A stretch of DNA of 51,709 nt from Halorubrum ezzemoulense DSM 17463 (lineage in GTDB: Archaea > Halobacteriota > Halobacteria > Halobacteriales > Haloferacaceae), in assembly GCF_002114285.1 (NCBI RefSeq), contig NZ_NEDJ01000020.1, positions 1 to 51,709 of the forward strand, in the 5' to 3' direction. Positions 1 to 7,843 of the stretch are shown here, piece by piece. Numbering within the stretch: the stretch's first letter is position 1; the number at the start of each line of letters is the position of its first letter. Below the pieces are notes generated by a model. That model saw only the letters and a list, made by a program, of their open reading frames with translations. It had not been told where the DNA came from and searched no databases. Position numbers and translations under genes: made by a program.

Positions 1-131
1 TACGTGCCCATTCCGCAACGCTGTATATATTATATGTAGTAATGATCCCTCGATATGTATTGTCCGAGGTTTTCCCTCCGCACCGTAAGGAAAACACAGA
101 ATTACTATTGTGCGAGGGTTGGCAAGCTTCG

Positions 132-171
132 ACGCATTGAGTCGGCGGGTATTTCTCTCCCCTCAATGCGT
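132..171. repeat. 10-bp perfect inverted repeat
   Basis: The arm acgcattgag at 132-141 is exactly repeated in reverse complement at 162-171, leaving a 20-nt loop. It could be a transcription terminator, an operator or an end-proximal hairpin of a mobile element. No adjacent gene decides between these. Confidence 0.6.
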
Positions 172-360
172 TTAATGTCGATAGAGTTAGTTTAGACGCC
201 TCTAAGGCCGTTTATCTATACGGCCCGTTCGGTTCTATCGCACACATCCACAAATCGGGAGATCATGCGACTATCGTATTCATACGCACGGCGAGTATGA
301 GGAGCTTAGAACGATCTTAATTCTCGATGATGGTTGGGTCATGGACCACCCAAAGAATCC

Positions 361-388
361 ACACAGTCACCCACAGTCACCCACAGTC
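361..388. repeat. Short tandem repeat, 10-bp period
   Basis: Three successive units with the shared core cacagtc occur at a 10-bp period. Ten base pairs is close to one helical turn, so a protein could bind the copies on one DNA face, but slippage during replication explains such a short array equally well. Confidence 0.55.
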
Positions 389-567
389 GAGTCTGAGTTG
401 ATTCTCTCCAAAGCCTCATGCTCTTAGAAGCGCACAGAAGCCTCACAAGCGATTTGATTTTGAGATACTCCGAGCTACAGACAACCCCCCTCAAATCTAA
501 CACGAGTTCTGTCAGTTCGTTTTAGCTCCTCTCTCAGATGAGTTTCTGTCTGTAATTCCTTTCGATC

Positions 568-617
568 ATTTCTCAGCTGAAATGAGAAATCTCTGTGGTG
601 GGGTAACTTACACAGAG
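568..617. repeat. Two adjacent small hairpins
   Basis: The arms atttctca (568-575) and tgagaaat (583-590) form a perfect 8-bp stem with a 7-nt loop. Directly next to it ctctgtg (591-597) and cacagag (611-617) form a 7-bp stem. Paired subterminal hairpins of this size occur near the ends of IS200/IS605-type elements, so this may be the right end of one; no transposase is present to support that. Confidence 0.45.
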
Positions 618-684
618 CGCGCAGAAAGGTATCAATGTTCCAACCCTTCTGGTCTTACTCATATTCTATGTAATCTATCTGCGG

Positions 685-1248
685 ATGTACGGGATCCTCC
701 GGATCGACCCCGAGGGGTACGAGGAAGCCGACGTCGAGCAGTTCATGACGCTGAAAGACTGGGACACGCGGCTCTCACGGTCGTACGGCGGCGCGGACGT
801 CAGCTACGACGTTCAGGACCGTCGCCCCGACGCGTTCACGATCAACGGCCGCGTCGCGCCGTACACGCTCAACCCCGACCACGGCTCGCCGGTCGTCGTC
901 AGCGAGGGCGACACGGTGCGGCTCCACCTGGTCAACGCGGGGTTCATGTCGCACCCGATGCACACGCACAACCACCGGTTCCGCACGGTGGAGAAGGACG
1001 GCGCGCCGTACCCCGAAGTACTGCAATTACCTGAGGACGTGGTGAACGTCGCGCCCGCGGAGCGGTACACCGTCGAGTTCGCGGCGGACGCGGACCCCGG
1101 CATCTACCCGATGCACTGCCACAAGGTGGACCACGTCCAGAACGGCGGCGTCTACCCCGGCGGGATGCTCACTGCCATCGTCTACGAGGAGGCGATGGGG
1201 ACCGAGGTGTTCGCGGACCTCATGGAGAAAGCGGAGTACGAGATCTGA
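685..1248 (+). pseudogene. Multicopper oxidase, 5'-truncated C-terminal domain
   Basis: The 187-residue frame is the last cupredoxin domain of a multicopper oxidase. It keeps HPMHTH near residues 90-95 and HCHKVDH near 144-150, the ligand motifs that in this family supply the type 1 and type 2/3 copper sites. Intact haloarchaeal relatives have earlier cupredoxin domains and, as I recall, another His-Cys-His motif just before the MYG that opens this fragment. Here that part is absent: the frame runs upstream only to a stop at 604-606, through lower-GC sequence unlike the family. Half of the trinuclear copper ligands are therefore missing and oxidase activity is not expected. I read it as a gene remnant created at a recombination junction near 684; an intact N-terminal half may exist elsewhere. 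Confidence 0.8.
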
Positions 1249-1284
1249 GCGCCGGGATCTGACCGCACGAACGCTCTCTTCCGA

Positions 1285-2127
1285 TCACCGTTCGCGGACG
1301 ACGACGAACTCTGCGAGGTCGCGCAGGTACTCGATCGCCTCGGTCTCGGGCGGATCGGCGTCGTCGAGGGCGGCGAGCGCGCGCTCCGACTCGGCGCGGG
1401 CACGCTCGTTGATCTCCTCGGGCGACAGCGACGTGACCTGGAGGACGCTCGGGCGGTCCATCTCAGCGTCCTGTCCGGTCGGTTTGCCGAGGTCGTCGGC
1501 GTCGGCGGTGGCGTCCAACACGTCGTCGCGCATCTGGAAGGCGACGCCGACGCGCTCCGCGTACTCGCCGAACGAGTCGATCGCGTGGGGGTCGGCGCCG
1601 CCCGCGACCGCGCCCAACTCGGCGGCGGCGCGGAACAGCGCGCCCGTCTTCCGGCGCGCCAGATCCATGTACTCGGCCTCGTTGGTCGGGCGCGCGGCGA
1701 GCTCGGTCGCCTCGCCCTCGCCGAGTTCGACCATCGCCTCGGCGACGGTGCGCATCGCGCGCGGCTCGGCGGAGAACAGCGCGAACGCCTCGCCGAGCAG
1801 GCCGTCACTCGCGATGATCGCCGGGCCGTAGCCGAACTCCGCCCACGCGGCGGGGGTGCCGCGGCGGACCTCGGAGCGGTCGATGATGTCGTCGATCACG
1901 AGCGAGGCGTTGTGGACGAACTCGATACCGGCCGCGAAGTCGACCGCCTCCTCGGGGTCGCCGTCGAACGCCTCGCAGGCGAGGACGGTCACCGCGGGGC
2001 GGACGCGCTTGCCGCCCGCGAGGACGACGTGCCCCACCTCACCGGACAGCTCCTCGGGCTCGACGTCGTCGATGACCGACTCGATCCGGTCTTCGACCAG
2101 CCCGACCCGACGCTGCAAGTACTCCAT
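1285..2127 (-). CDS. Isoprenyl diphosphate synthase family protein (short form)
   Basis: This 280-residue protein belongs to the trans-isoprenyl diphosphate synthase family, which condenses isopentenyl diphosphate with an allylic diphosphate to make precursors of archaeal membrane lipids, quinones and carotenoids. GGKRVRP sits near residues 38-44, the first aspartate-rich motif DDIID near 79-83, RRKTG near 158-162 and the second motif DDVLD near 201-205, so the Mg-diphosphate binding residues are present. It is shorter than typical geranylgeranyl diphosphate synthases of about 330-350 residues, lacking some N-terminal sequence and part of the C-terminus, so chain length and even activity are open. 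The ATG start gives an MEYLQRR N-terminus. It stands alone, converging with the truncated oxidase gene. Confidence 0.85.
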   Translation of the reverse strand: MEYLQRRVGLVEDRIESVIDDVEPEELSGEVGHVVLAGGKRVRPAVTVLACEAFDGDPEEAVDFAAGIEFVHNASLVIDDIIDRSEVRRGTPAAWAEFGYGPAIIASDGLLGEAFALFSAEPRAMRTVAEAMVELGEGEATELAARPTNEAEYMDLARRKTGALFRAAAELGAVAGGADPHAIDSFGEYAERVGVAFQMRDDVLDATADADDLGKPTGQDAEMDRPSVLQVTSLSPEEINERARAESERALAALDDADPPETEAIEYLRDLAEFVVVRER

Positions 2128-2339
2128 CTACCGCCCGGAGGGCCCCGGCGCGCAAAGGCCTAACGGAACGCCGTGCCGGCGGAGATCCGGACGACTGCGC
2201 CGACACTCGCCCGGGGATCTCTCCCGTGGTTCGCGGCCTCGGAACCTCACCGCCGAGCCGGGACTCCGGCGGCGTTCGCCGCCGATCCGCGGGCGGTCAT
2301 CCGTTCGTCATAGCGCCCGGCGACGGTCCGCCTCCGGTC

Positions 2340-3008
2340 CTACTGGAACCGAACGCCTAGGTCGTTGAGCCCGTCGTTGTTCGAGGCGACGTTGATCAGA
2401 AGCGGCGTCAGCGCCTCAATCTCGGGTGCGTTGGCGATCCCGCCCGCGTCGAGCGCGCGGAGCCCCTCGATCCCCTCGGCGACGTCCGCGACCGTTCGCT
2501 TCGCGTCCTCGTCGTCGCCGAGGACGAGCGTGTCGACGCCGAGGTCGGCGTCGAGGTTCGCCAGCCGCGCGGCGGCGAGGTTGTGGAACGCGCCGACGAC
2601 GGCGACGCCCTCCGGCGCCGCGTCGGCGACGATCGCGGTCACTGAGCCCGCGCCGGGCTTGTGGTAGTGGAACCCCTCGTCGTCGCGTTTCATCCCCGTG
2701 GCGGGCGAGACGAGCACGTCGCCGTCGTCCAGCGACCCCGCCACCGCCTCCACGGTGTCGCCGACGTGATACGGCGGCACCGCGAGGACGACGACGCGGG
2801 CGTCGGCGGCGACAGCGGCGTTCTCCCCGCCGGTCACCGCGGCGTCGAGCCCGCGGCTCTCCAGTTCGGTCGTGTACTCCTCGGCCTTGGTCTCGGCCTT
2901 CTCGGCCTCCCGCGACCCGACCGCGATCCGGTGCGGGGTGTCCGCCGCCAGCCGGAGCGCGAGCCCCTCGCCGATGTCGCCGGTGCCGCCGAGTATCGCG
3001 CTTCGCAT
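2340..3008 (-). CDS. npdG: NADPH-dependent F420 reductase
   Basis: The product (222 residues) is an F420H2:NADP oxidoreductase, which passes hydride between the deazaflavin cofactor F420 and NADP in the cytoplasm. The N-terminus MRSAILGGTGDIGEGLALR is the family's Rossmann dinucleotide loop, followed by the GSR segment that contacts the NADP phosphate, and the length is right for the family. I start at the ATG at 3008 rather than an upstream in-frame GTG (3014), because a TATA-like element centred near 3035 lies 27 nt upstream of that ATG, the usual spacing for a leaderless haloarchaeal transcript, and because the Rossmann strand begins there. It is divergent from the MazG-like gene, sharing a 126-bp intergenic region. 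Confidence 0.9.
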   Translation of the reverse strand: MRSAILGGTGDIGEGLALRLAADTPHRIAVGSREAEKAETKAEEYTTELESRGLDAAVTGGENAAVAADARVVVLAVPPYHVGDTVEAVAGSLDDGDVLVSPATGMKRDDEGFHYHKPGAGSVTAIVADAAPEGVAVVGAFHNLAAARLANLDADLGVDTLVLGDDEDAKRTVADVAEGIEGLRALDAGGIANAPEIEALTPLLINVASNNDGLNDLGVRFQ

Positions 3009-3134
3009 ACGCACACTGGGGTCGCTCGCGTCTTAGGGGTTGCGCGACCGGCCGTCCTCGCCACCACCGAAGCCCGCGGTCTCGGGGCGACCGAAGCGGG
3101 AGGATTCTTTACCGAGGCGAGGGAGGCCACGCGT

Positions 3135-3440
3135 ATGGACGAGCAGGACCGCGTCGCCGCCTTCGTCGCCGAGCACGGGTTAGAGACCGACCTCGCGCAC
3201 CGGGTCCTCGACCTCGAGAGCGAGGTCGGCGAGATCGCCAAGGAGGTGGCGACCTCGACCGACTACGGAAGCGAGCCGGACGCCGCCGCGATCGCGACCG
3301 ACGAGATCGGCGACGCGCTGTTCGCGCTGCTCGCGCTCGCCGAGGCGGCGGACGCCGACGCCGCCGAGGCGCTCGACGAGTCGCTGGCGAAGTACGAGGC
3401 GCGGATCGCGTCCTCCGGCGACGCCGGGTCCGGGCAATAG
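3135..3440 (+). CDS. MazG-like nucleotide pyrophosphohydrolase
   Basis: This 101-residue helical protein has the MazG signature: an ExxE element (DLESEVGEIAKEV, near residues 27-39) followed by EIGDALFALLALAE, in which the acidic residues of the two helices coordinate Mg in the family. Members hydrolyse NTPs or aberrant nucleotides to monophosphates and pyrophosphate. A TATA-like ttcttta at 3105-3111 lies about 27 nt before the ATG, supporting this start and a leaderless mRNA. The next gene follows after 83 bp on the same strand. The substrate cannot be told from sequence. Confidence 0.85.
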   Translation: MDEQDRVAAFVAEHGLETDLAHRVLDLESEVGEIAKEVATSTDYGSEPDAAAIATDEIGDALFALLALAEAADADAAEALDESLAKYEARIASSGDAGSGQ

Positions 3441-3523
3441 TGACCCGACCGGCGATGCCGGGTCCGGGCGAGACCGACCCGCCCCGGGCGTCGGTTCAAG
3501 TGCGTCGGCCGCCTACCCCGCCC

Positions 3524-3694
3524 ATGACCGACACCCCGTCGCTCGCGCTCCGCTACGTCGCCTGCGACGCCTGCGAGACGGTGTTCGCCCGGGCCGACGC
3601 CGCTGCGGAGCCGGACGCCTGCGACCGGTGCGGCGCCCCCGCGCTCCGCGAGCTCTCCGGCGTTCGAGGACCGGACGCGTACTTCGTCCCCTGA
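3524..3694 (+). CDS. Small zinc-ribbon protein
   Basis: A 56-residue protein with two CxxC knuckles, CDAC and CDRC, separated by about 18 residues, which should bind one zinc ion as a ribbon. The C-terminus ends in a short tail with GPDAYFVP. Such mini zinc-ribbon proteins are common in haloarchaea and generally uncharacterised. The ATG follows the MazG-like gene by 83 bp on the same strand, so the two may be co-expressed. I cannot assign a function. Confidence 0.7.
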   Translation: MTDTPSLALRYVACDACETVFARADAAAEPDACDRCGAPALRELSGVRGPDAYFVP

Positions 3695-3752
3695 GTCCGA
3701 CCGCTCGGGCCGCGACTCCTGCGCCTCCGACGCGCCGGTCACGCCGACCGGC

Positions 3753-5447
3753 TCACCGAAGGTCGTCCATCTCTAGGTCGCCGGCCGCGATCGCCTGTAA
3801 CTCCTCGTCGGAGAGGCGGTCGATCACGAACTCCGGCATCCCTTCCGGCAGCCCCGCCGGGATCGACCGGCCGCCGTCCGTCACCGACGCCGCTTGGAAT
3901 CCGTCGTCGCCGCCGTCGGCGGACAGCCGGCGCACGCTGCGTTCGACCTCCTCGACCGCCGCGGACTGGCACTCGCTCTCCTCCGCGAGCTCTCCCATCC
4001 GCTCCGAGATCTGATTCGACTGCTCGACCACCCCGTCGATCGTCGCGGCGATCTCCTCGGCGGCCGCGGCCTGCTCGTCGGTCACGTCGGAGACCTCGTC
4101 GATCCTGTCGGCCGTCTCGGTGACTGCCTCGGCGATGTCGGTGAGGCTCTCCGCCGCGTCGCCGACGCGCTCGCTCCCCTCGTCGACTCGCACCGTCGTC
4201 CCCGAGAGGCTCTCGACCCTCTCCTCGGTGTCGGCGCGGATGCCGTCGACCATCGCCTCGATGTCGCTCGCGTGCCCCTGCGACTCCTCCGCGAGCGACT
4301 TGATCTCGTCGGCGACGACGCCGAACCCGGCACCCGCCTCGCCGGCCCGGGCCGCCTCGATCGAGGCGTTGAGCGCGAGCAGGTTCGTTTGGTCGGCGAT
4401 CCCGTCGATCGCGTCGACGAACTCGTCGATCTCCTCGACCCGCTCTTGAAGCGCCTCCACGTCGGCCGCCACCTCGTCGACCGCGTCGCCGATGTCGTCC
4501 ATGGCCGACGCGGCGTCGTCGGCCGCGTCACGGCCGTCCTCCGCGAGGGCCTCTGCCCGGCTGCTCGTCCGATCGACCTCGTCGGCCGTCGACGCCACCT
4601 CCTCGACGGTCGCCGAGAGGTTCGCGACCTCAGAGGAGACCTCGGCGACCCGCCGCGACTGTTCCTCGGCCGCGTCGCCCACCTCGGCGGCGCTCTCGGC
4701 GACGTCGCCCGCCGACTCGCGGAGGTCGCTGATCGGGTCTTCGACCTCCGCCTCCACCTCCGCCATCAGCTCCTCGTTCCGCTCGACGGCCGCCGAGAGC
4801 TTCTCGCTGTACGAGTGGATGTACGTGTCCGTGACGACCTGCATGTCTAGGTTGACGATCCGGAGGACGGAGAGCAGGTCCTCGATCGCGTCGTCGACCT
4901 CCGCCTCGACCGCCGCCGCGGTCTCGTCGTCGACCGTCCCGCCGTCGTCGGGGGCCAGCCGGTCGGTGAGCGAGTCGACGAGCCGGTCGCCGATAAGCGG
5001 GAGGATCAGGTCGTAGTAGACGCCGTACTGCCCGATGTAGTGTTTCATCGGCATTTCCAGCATGTCGTGGATCTTGCCGATCCGCGCCCGGTCCTCGAAG
5101 TACTCCGTCCCGTACTCGCCCCCCGCGAGCGTCACGAGGTACGCCGACTGGGTCCGCTTGAGCTGTTCGAGCCCCTTGTCGGACCGGGCGATCACCGCGG
5201 TCGTCTGCTCGTGCTCGGTGAGGTTCTCGTAGAAGTCGTCCGCGATCTGCTCCGCGTTCTCCGCGAACGCGTCCTCGTACCGGCTCAGTCGCCGCTCGTC
5301 TTCTGCGTCGAAGCCGACGAACTCCTTTCGCCACGCGATCTCGTCCCCGTCGAGACCGATCTCGTCGACCAGCTCACCCACGTCGAGCCCGTCGTTCAAG
5401 CCGCCCTGACCGAAGTCGTGCCGGCCGTACTCTCCCGATGTAGCCAT
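3753..5447 (-). CDS. hemAT: HemAT-type globin-coupled chemotaxis transducer
   Basis: A soluble methyl-accepting transducer of 564 residues with no membrane segment. Roughly residues 25-195 form a globin sensor domain; the segment RIGKIHDMLEMPMKHYIGQY carries the likely proximal heme histidine, H127. The C-terminal half is a long coiled-coil signalling domain whose hairpin tip contains DQTNLLALNASIEAARAGE, the site that contacts CheA and CheW in this family. HemAT proteins bind oxygen at the heme and mediate aerophobic or aerotactic responses of the flagellar motor. Alanine- and glutamate-rich heptads flank the tip and include probable methylation regions. A strong TATA-like element lies 26 nt upstream of the ATG. 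No che genes are in the window. Confidence 0.93.
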   Translation of the reverse strand: MATSGEYGRHDFGQGGLNDGLDVGELVDEIGLDGDEIAWRKEFVGFDAEDERRLSRYEDAFAENAEQIADDFYENLTEHEQTTAVIARSDKGLEQLKRTQSAYLVTLAGGEYGTEYFEDRARIGKIHDMLEMPMKHYIGQYGVYYDLILPLIGDRLVDSLTDRLAPDDGGTVDDETAAAVEAEVDDAIEDLLSVLRIVNLDMQVVTDTYIHSYSEKLSAAVERNEELMAEVEAEVEDPISDLRESAGDVAESAAEVGDAAEEQSRRVAEVSSEVANLSATVEEVASTADEVDRTSSRAEALAEDGRDAADDAASAMDDIGDAVDEVAADVEALQERVEEIDEFVDAIDGIADQTNLLALNASIEAARAGEAGAGFGVVADEIKSLAEESQGHASDIEAMVDGIRADTEERVESLSGTTVRVDEGSERVGDAAESLTDIAEAVTETADRIDEVSDVTDEQAAAAEEIAATIDGVVEQSNQISERMGELAEESECQSAAVEEVERSVRRLSADGGDDGFQAASVTDGGRSIPAGLPEGMPEFVIDRLSDEELQAIAAGDLEMDDLR

Positions 5448-5468
5448 GCTGAGACCTCTCCGCTTGGG

Positions 5469-5478
5469 TTATATAAAC
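5469..5478 (-). promoter_or_regulatory. TATA box of hemAT
   Basis: The minus-strand sequence gtttatataa is centred about 26 nt upstream of the hemAT ATG. This is the distance from TATA box to transcription start in archaea, so the transcript should begin at or very near the start codon. Confidence 0.75.
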
Positions 5479-5561
5479 GGCCACCCCCAGGTCTCACGGC
5501 TGATACCGGCGATTCGTGCCGCCTATCCGCGACGGACGGCCGACCCCGCGTCGGCGCCCGT

Positions 5562-7655
5562 TCAGTCGGCGCCGGCCGCGTCGCCTTCCGCGGGCGCGTC
5601 CCCCTCGGCGACCGGCTCGACCGCGACCGCCGAGTGCTTGAACTCGGGGATCTTCGCCGCCGGGTCGAGCGCGTCGCCCGTCAGCGCGTTCGCGAGCGGG
5701 TCCGGGTAGTGGAACGTACAGAACACGACGCCCTCGCGGACCGCCGGCGTGACCTCGGCGGCGACCTCGACGCTCCCGCGCTCGTTCGAGACGGTCACTC
5801 GGTCGCCGTCCTCGATCTCGCGATCGGCGGCGTCCGCCGGGTGGATCTGGAGCGCGTCCTCGCCCCGCATCGCCACGAGTCGGTCGGAGCGCCGGCTGAG
5901 CGCCCCGCTGTTGAACTGCTGCATCACGCGACCGGTCGTCAGCGTCAGCTCGCCGGCGTCGAGTTCGTCCGCGGGCGGGACCGGGTCGACGACCGCGAGC
6001 GGGGCGGTGCGCTCGCCCGTCGCGAACGTCTCCGCGTGTAACACGTCGGTGCCGGCCCCGTCGCTCGCCGAGAACGGCCACCGCTGGTAGCCGCCGCCGA
6101 TCTCCGCGTAGCTCATCCCCTCGTAGATCGGGGCGACGCGGGTCAGCTCCTCGAAGGCCGCCTCCGGGCCGTCGTGGTCGAACGCGTCCGGCCGGTCGGT
6201 CAGCCGCTGGCCGAGGTCGGTGAGGATCTCGAAGTCCCGTCGCGCGTTCCCCGGCAGGTCCGCGTTCGGCCGCATCCGCATCACGCGCCGGTCGGTGTTC
6301 GTCACGGTCCCGGCCTTCTCGGCCCACGCGCTCCCGGGGAGGACCACGTCCGCGTGCTTGGCCGTCGCCGTCTCGAACAGGTCGATGACGACGCAGAAGT
6401 CGAGGTCGTCGAACGCCGACGCGACCGCCGTCGCGTTCGGCTCGGTGACGGCCGGGTTCTCGCCGAAGACGACCGCCGCGCGCACCTCGTCGCCGAACCG
6501 GTGGGTCGCCTCCACCTCGGTGAGGCCGGGCTCCGCCGGCGGCTCGACCCCCCACACCTCGGCGACGCGCTCGCGGGCGGCCGCGTCCGTCACGGGCTCG
6601 TACCCGGGGAGCACGCCTGGCAGTCCTCCAACGTCACTCGTGCCCTGAACGTTGTTTTGGCCCCGCAGCGGGTTCACGCCCGTCCCGGGGCGGCCGACGT
6701 TGCCGGTCAGCAGCGCGAGGTTGAGCAGGGCGTGGACGTTGTCGGTGCCGCAGCGGTGCTGGCTCGTCCCCATCCCCGTCACGATCGCGGCGCGGTCGGC
6801 CTCGCCGTACGCCCGGGCGGCCTCCCGGATCGCCCCCGGGTCGACGCCGGCCGCCTCGGCGTTCGCGGCGACGTCCACGCCGGCGAGGTGGCCGCGAAGG
6901 CGGTCGAACCCGGTCGTGCGCTCGTCGAGGAACGACTCGTCGACGAGGTCCTCCTCGACGAGGACCGCCGCGACCGCGTTCGCCACCTCGATGTCGGTGC
7001 CGGGGCGCAGCGGCAGGTGGACGTCCGCCGCCTCGGTGGTGTCGTTCGCGCGCGGGTCGACGTGGACCAGCGTCGCGCCGTCGCGGATCGCCGGGAGGAG
7101 GTACGACCGGAACGCCACGGGGTGTTGCTCGGCCGGGTTGGCCCCGTTGACGAACAGGCAGTCCGTCTCCCGGAGGTCGTCGAGCGTGTTCGTCATCGCG
7201 CCGGCCCCGAACCGCTCGCTCATCGCCGCGACGGTCGAGGAGTGACAGAGCCGCGCGCAGTTGTCGACATTGTTGGTCCCGAGGACGCGCGCGAGCTTCT
7301 GGAGGACGTAGTTCTCCTCGTTCGTACAGTTCGACGACGCGAAGAACTGGACGGCGTCGGGGCCGTGCTCGTCGACCACGCGCCCGATTCCGCTCGCGAC
7401 GCGGTCGAGCGCCTCCCCCCACGGCGCGGTGACGAAGTGCCCGTCGTGTCGGACCAGCGGCTCCGTCAGGCGGTCCTCGTGGTCGACCACGTCGAACGCG
7501 GCCGCCCCCTTCGGGCAGATCTCTCCCTTGGCGTTCACCGCCCCCTCGACGCCGGTCGCGCCGCCGCGGTCGGCGTACTCGATCTGGCAGCCGACGCCGC
7601 AGAACGGACAGACGGTGGGGCTCGACTCGAAGCTCCGTTCGGTCGGATCGGGCAT
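5562..7655 (-). CDS. fdhF: Formate dehydrogenase alpha-type molybdopterin oxidoreductase
   Basis: This is a bis-molybdopterin guanine dinucleotide enzyme of the formate dehydrogenase group, about 697 residues. The N-terminus has the [4Fe-4S] cysteines CPFCGVGC (16, 19, 23) and ICPKG (47). The sequence NCARLCHSSTVAAM near residues 132-145 is the metal-ligand loop, with C137 where other enzymes carry selenocysteine or cysteine. The centre holds cofactor-binding motifs such as NPAEQHP, and the C-terminal barrel is complete. I chose the ATG at 7655. An in-frame GTG at 7691 is the alternative: a TATA-like block at 7711-7720 lies about 25 nt before it, but the extra residues are unlike the family. 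No beta, gamma or FdhD partner is adjacent, so the electron acceptor is unknown and related oxidoreductase activities are possible. Confidence 0.88.
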   Translation of the reverse strand: MPDPTERSFESSPTVCPFCGVGCQIEYADRGGATGVEGAVNAKGEICPKGAAAFDVVDHEDRLTEPLVRHDGHFVTAPWGEALDRVASGIGRVVDEHGPDAVQFFASSNCTNEENYVLQKLARVLGTNNVDNCARLCHSSTVAAMSERFGAGAMTNTLDDLRETDCLFVNGANPAEQHPVAFRSYLLPAIRDGATLVHVDPRANDTTEAADVHLPLRPGTDIEVANAVAAVLVEEDLVDESFLDERTTGFDRLRGHLAGVDVAANAEAAGVDPGAIREAARAYGEADRAAIVTGMGTSQHRCGTDNVHALLNLALLTGNVGRPGTGVNPLRGQNNVQGTSDVGGLPGVLPGYEPVTDAAARERVAEVWGVEPPAEPGLTEVEATHRFGDEVRAAVVFGENPAVTEPNATAVASAFDDLDFCVVIDLFETATAKHADVVLPGSAWAEKAGTVTNTDRRVMRMRPNADLPGNARRDFEILTDLGQRLTDRPDAFDHDGPEAAFEELTRVAPIYEGMSYAEIGGGYQRWPFSASDGAGTDVLHAETFATGERTAPLAVVDPVPPADELDAGELTLTTGRVMQQFNSGALSRRSDRLVAMRGEDALQIHPADAADREIEDGDRVTVSNERGSVEVAAEVTPAVREGVVFCTFHYPDPLANALTGDALDPAAKIPEFKHSAVAVEPVAEGDAPAEGDAAGAD

Positions 7656-7843
7656 CGGTCCCACGTAGGAGCCCCAGCACCCTCCGAACACCCCCGGCGT
7701 AGCGTGGTGTTTTAATTACCCTCTCGTCTCGGTGCCGGCCCTCCCGTCTCGGTATCCGTCCCCTCGCCTCGATGTCCGCCCGCCTCTCGCGCCGGTCGAC
7801 GGTGTTCGTCCGCCGTCTTCGCGCCCCCCGACGCGGCGGCGAG

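Larger units (their letters stand above)
1..684. other. Low-GC flank without a recognisable gene
   Basis: This stretch is clearly richer in A and T than the rest of the window and holds no gene I recognise. It contains several short palindromes, a 10-bp-period tandem repeat and scattered TATA-like runs. One frame is open from about 206 to 427 without a convincing start codon; its translation contains an acidic and hydrophobic patch but matches no family I know. The block stops exactly where a multicopper oxidase sequence begins in mid-gene, so it is probably foreign DNA or mobile-element debris joined to the chromosome by recombination. Elements starting left of position 1 cannot be judged. 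Confidence 0.5.

Noticed and set aside
361-388. The 10-bp-period repeat as a replication-origin element
   Set aside because: Only three units, no origin-recognition-box sequence and no orc/cdc6 gene nearby.
6174-7715. A long plus-strand frame antisense to the formate dehydrogenase gene
   Set aside because: Arginine- and valine-rich antisense translation without recognisable motifs; the minus-strand gene has complete cofactor-binding motifs.
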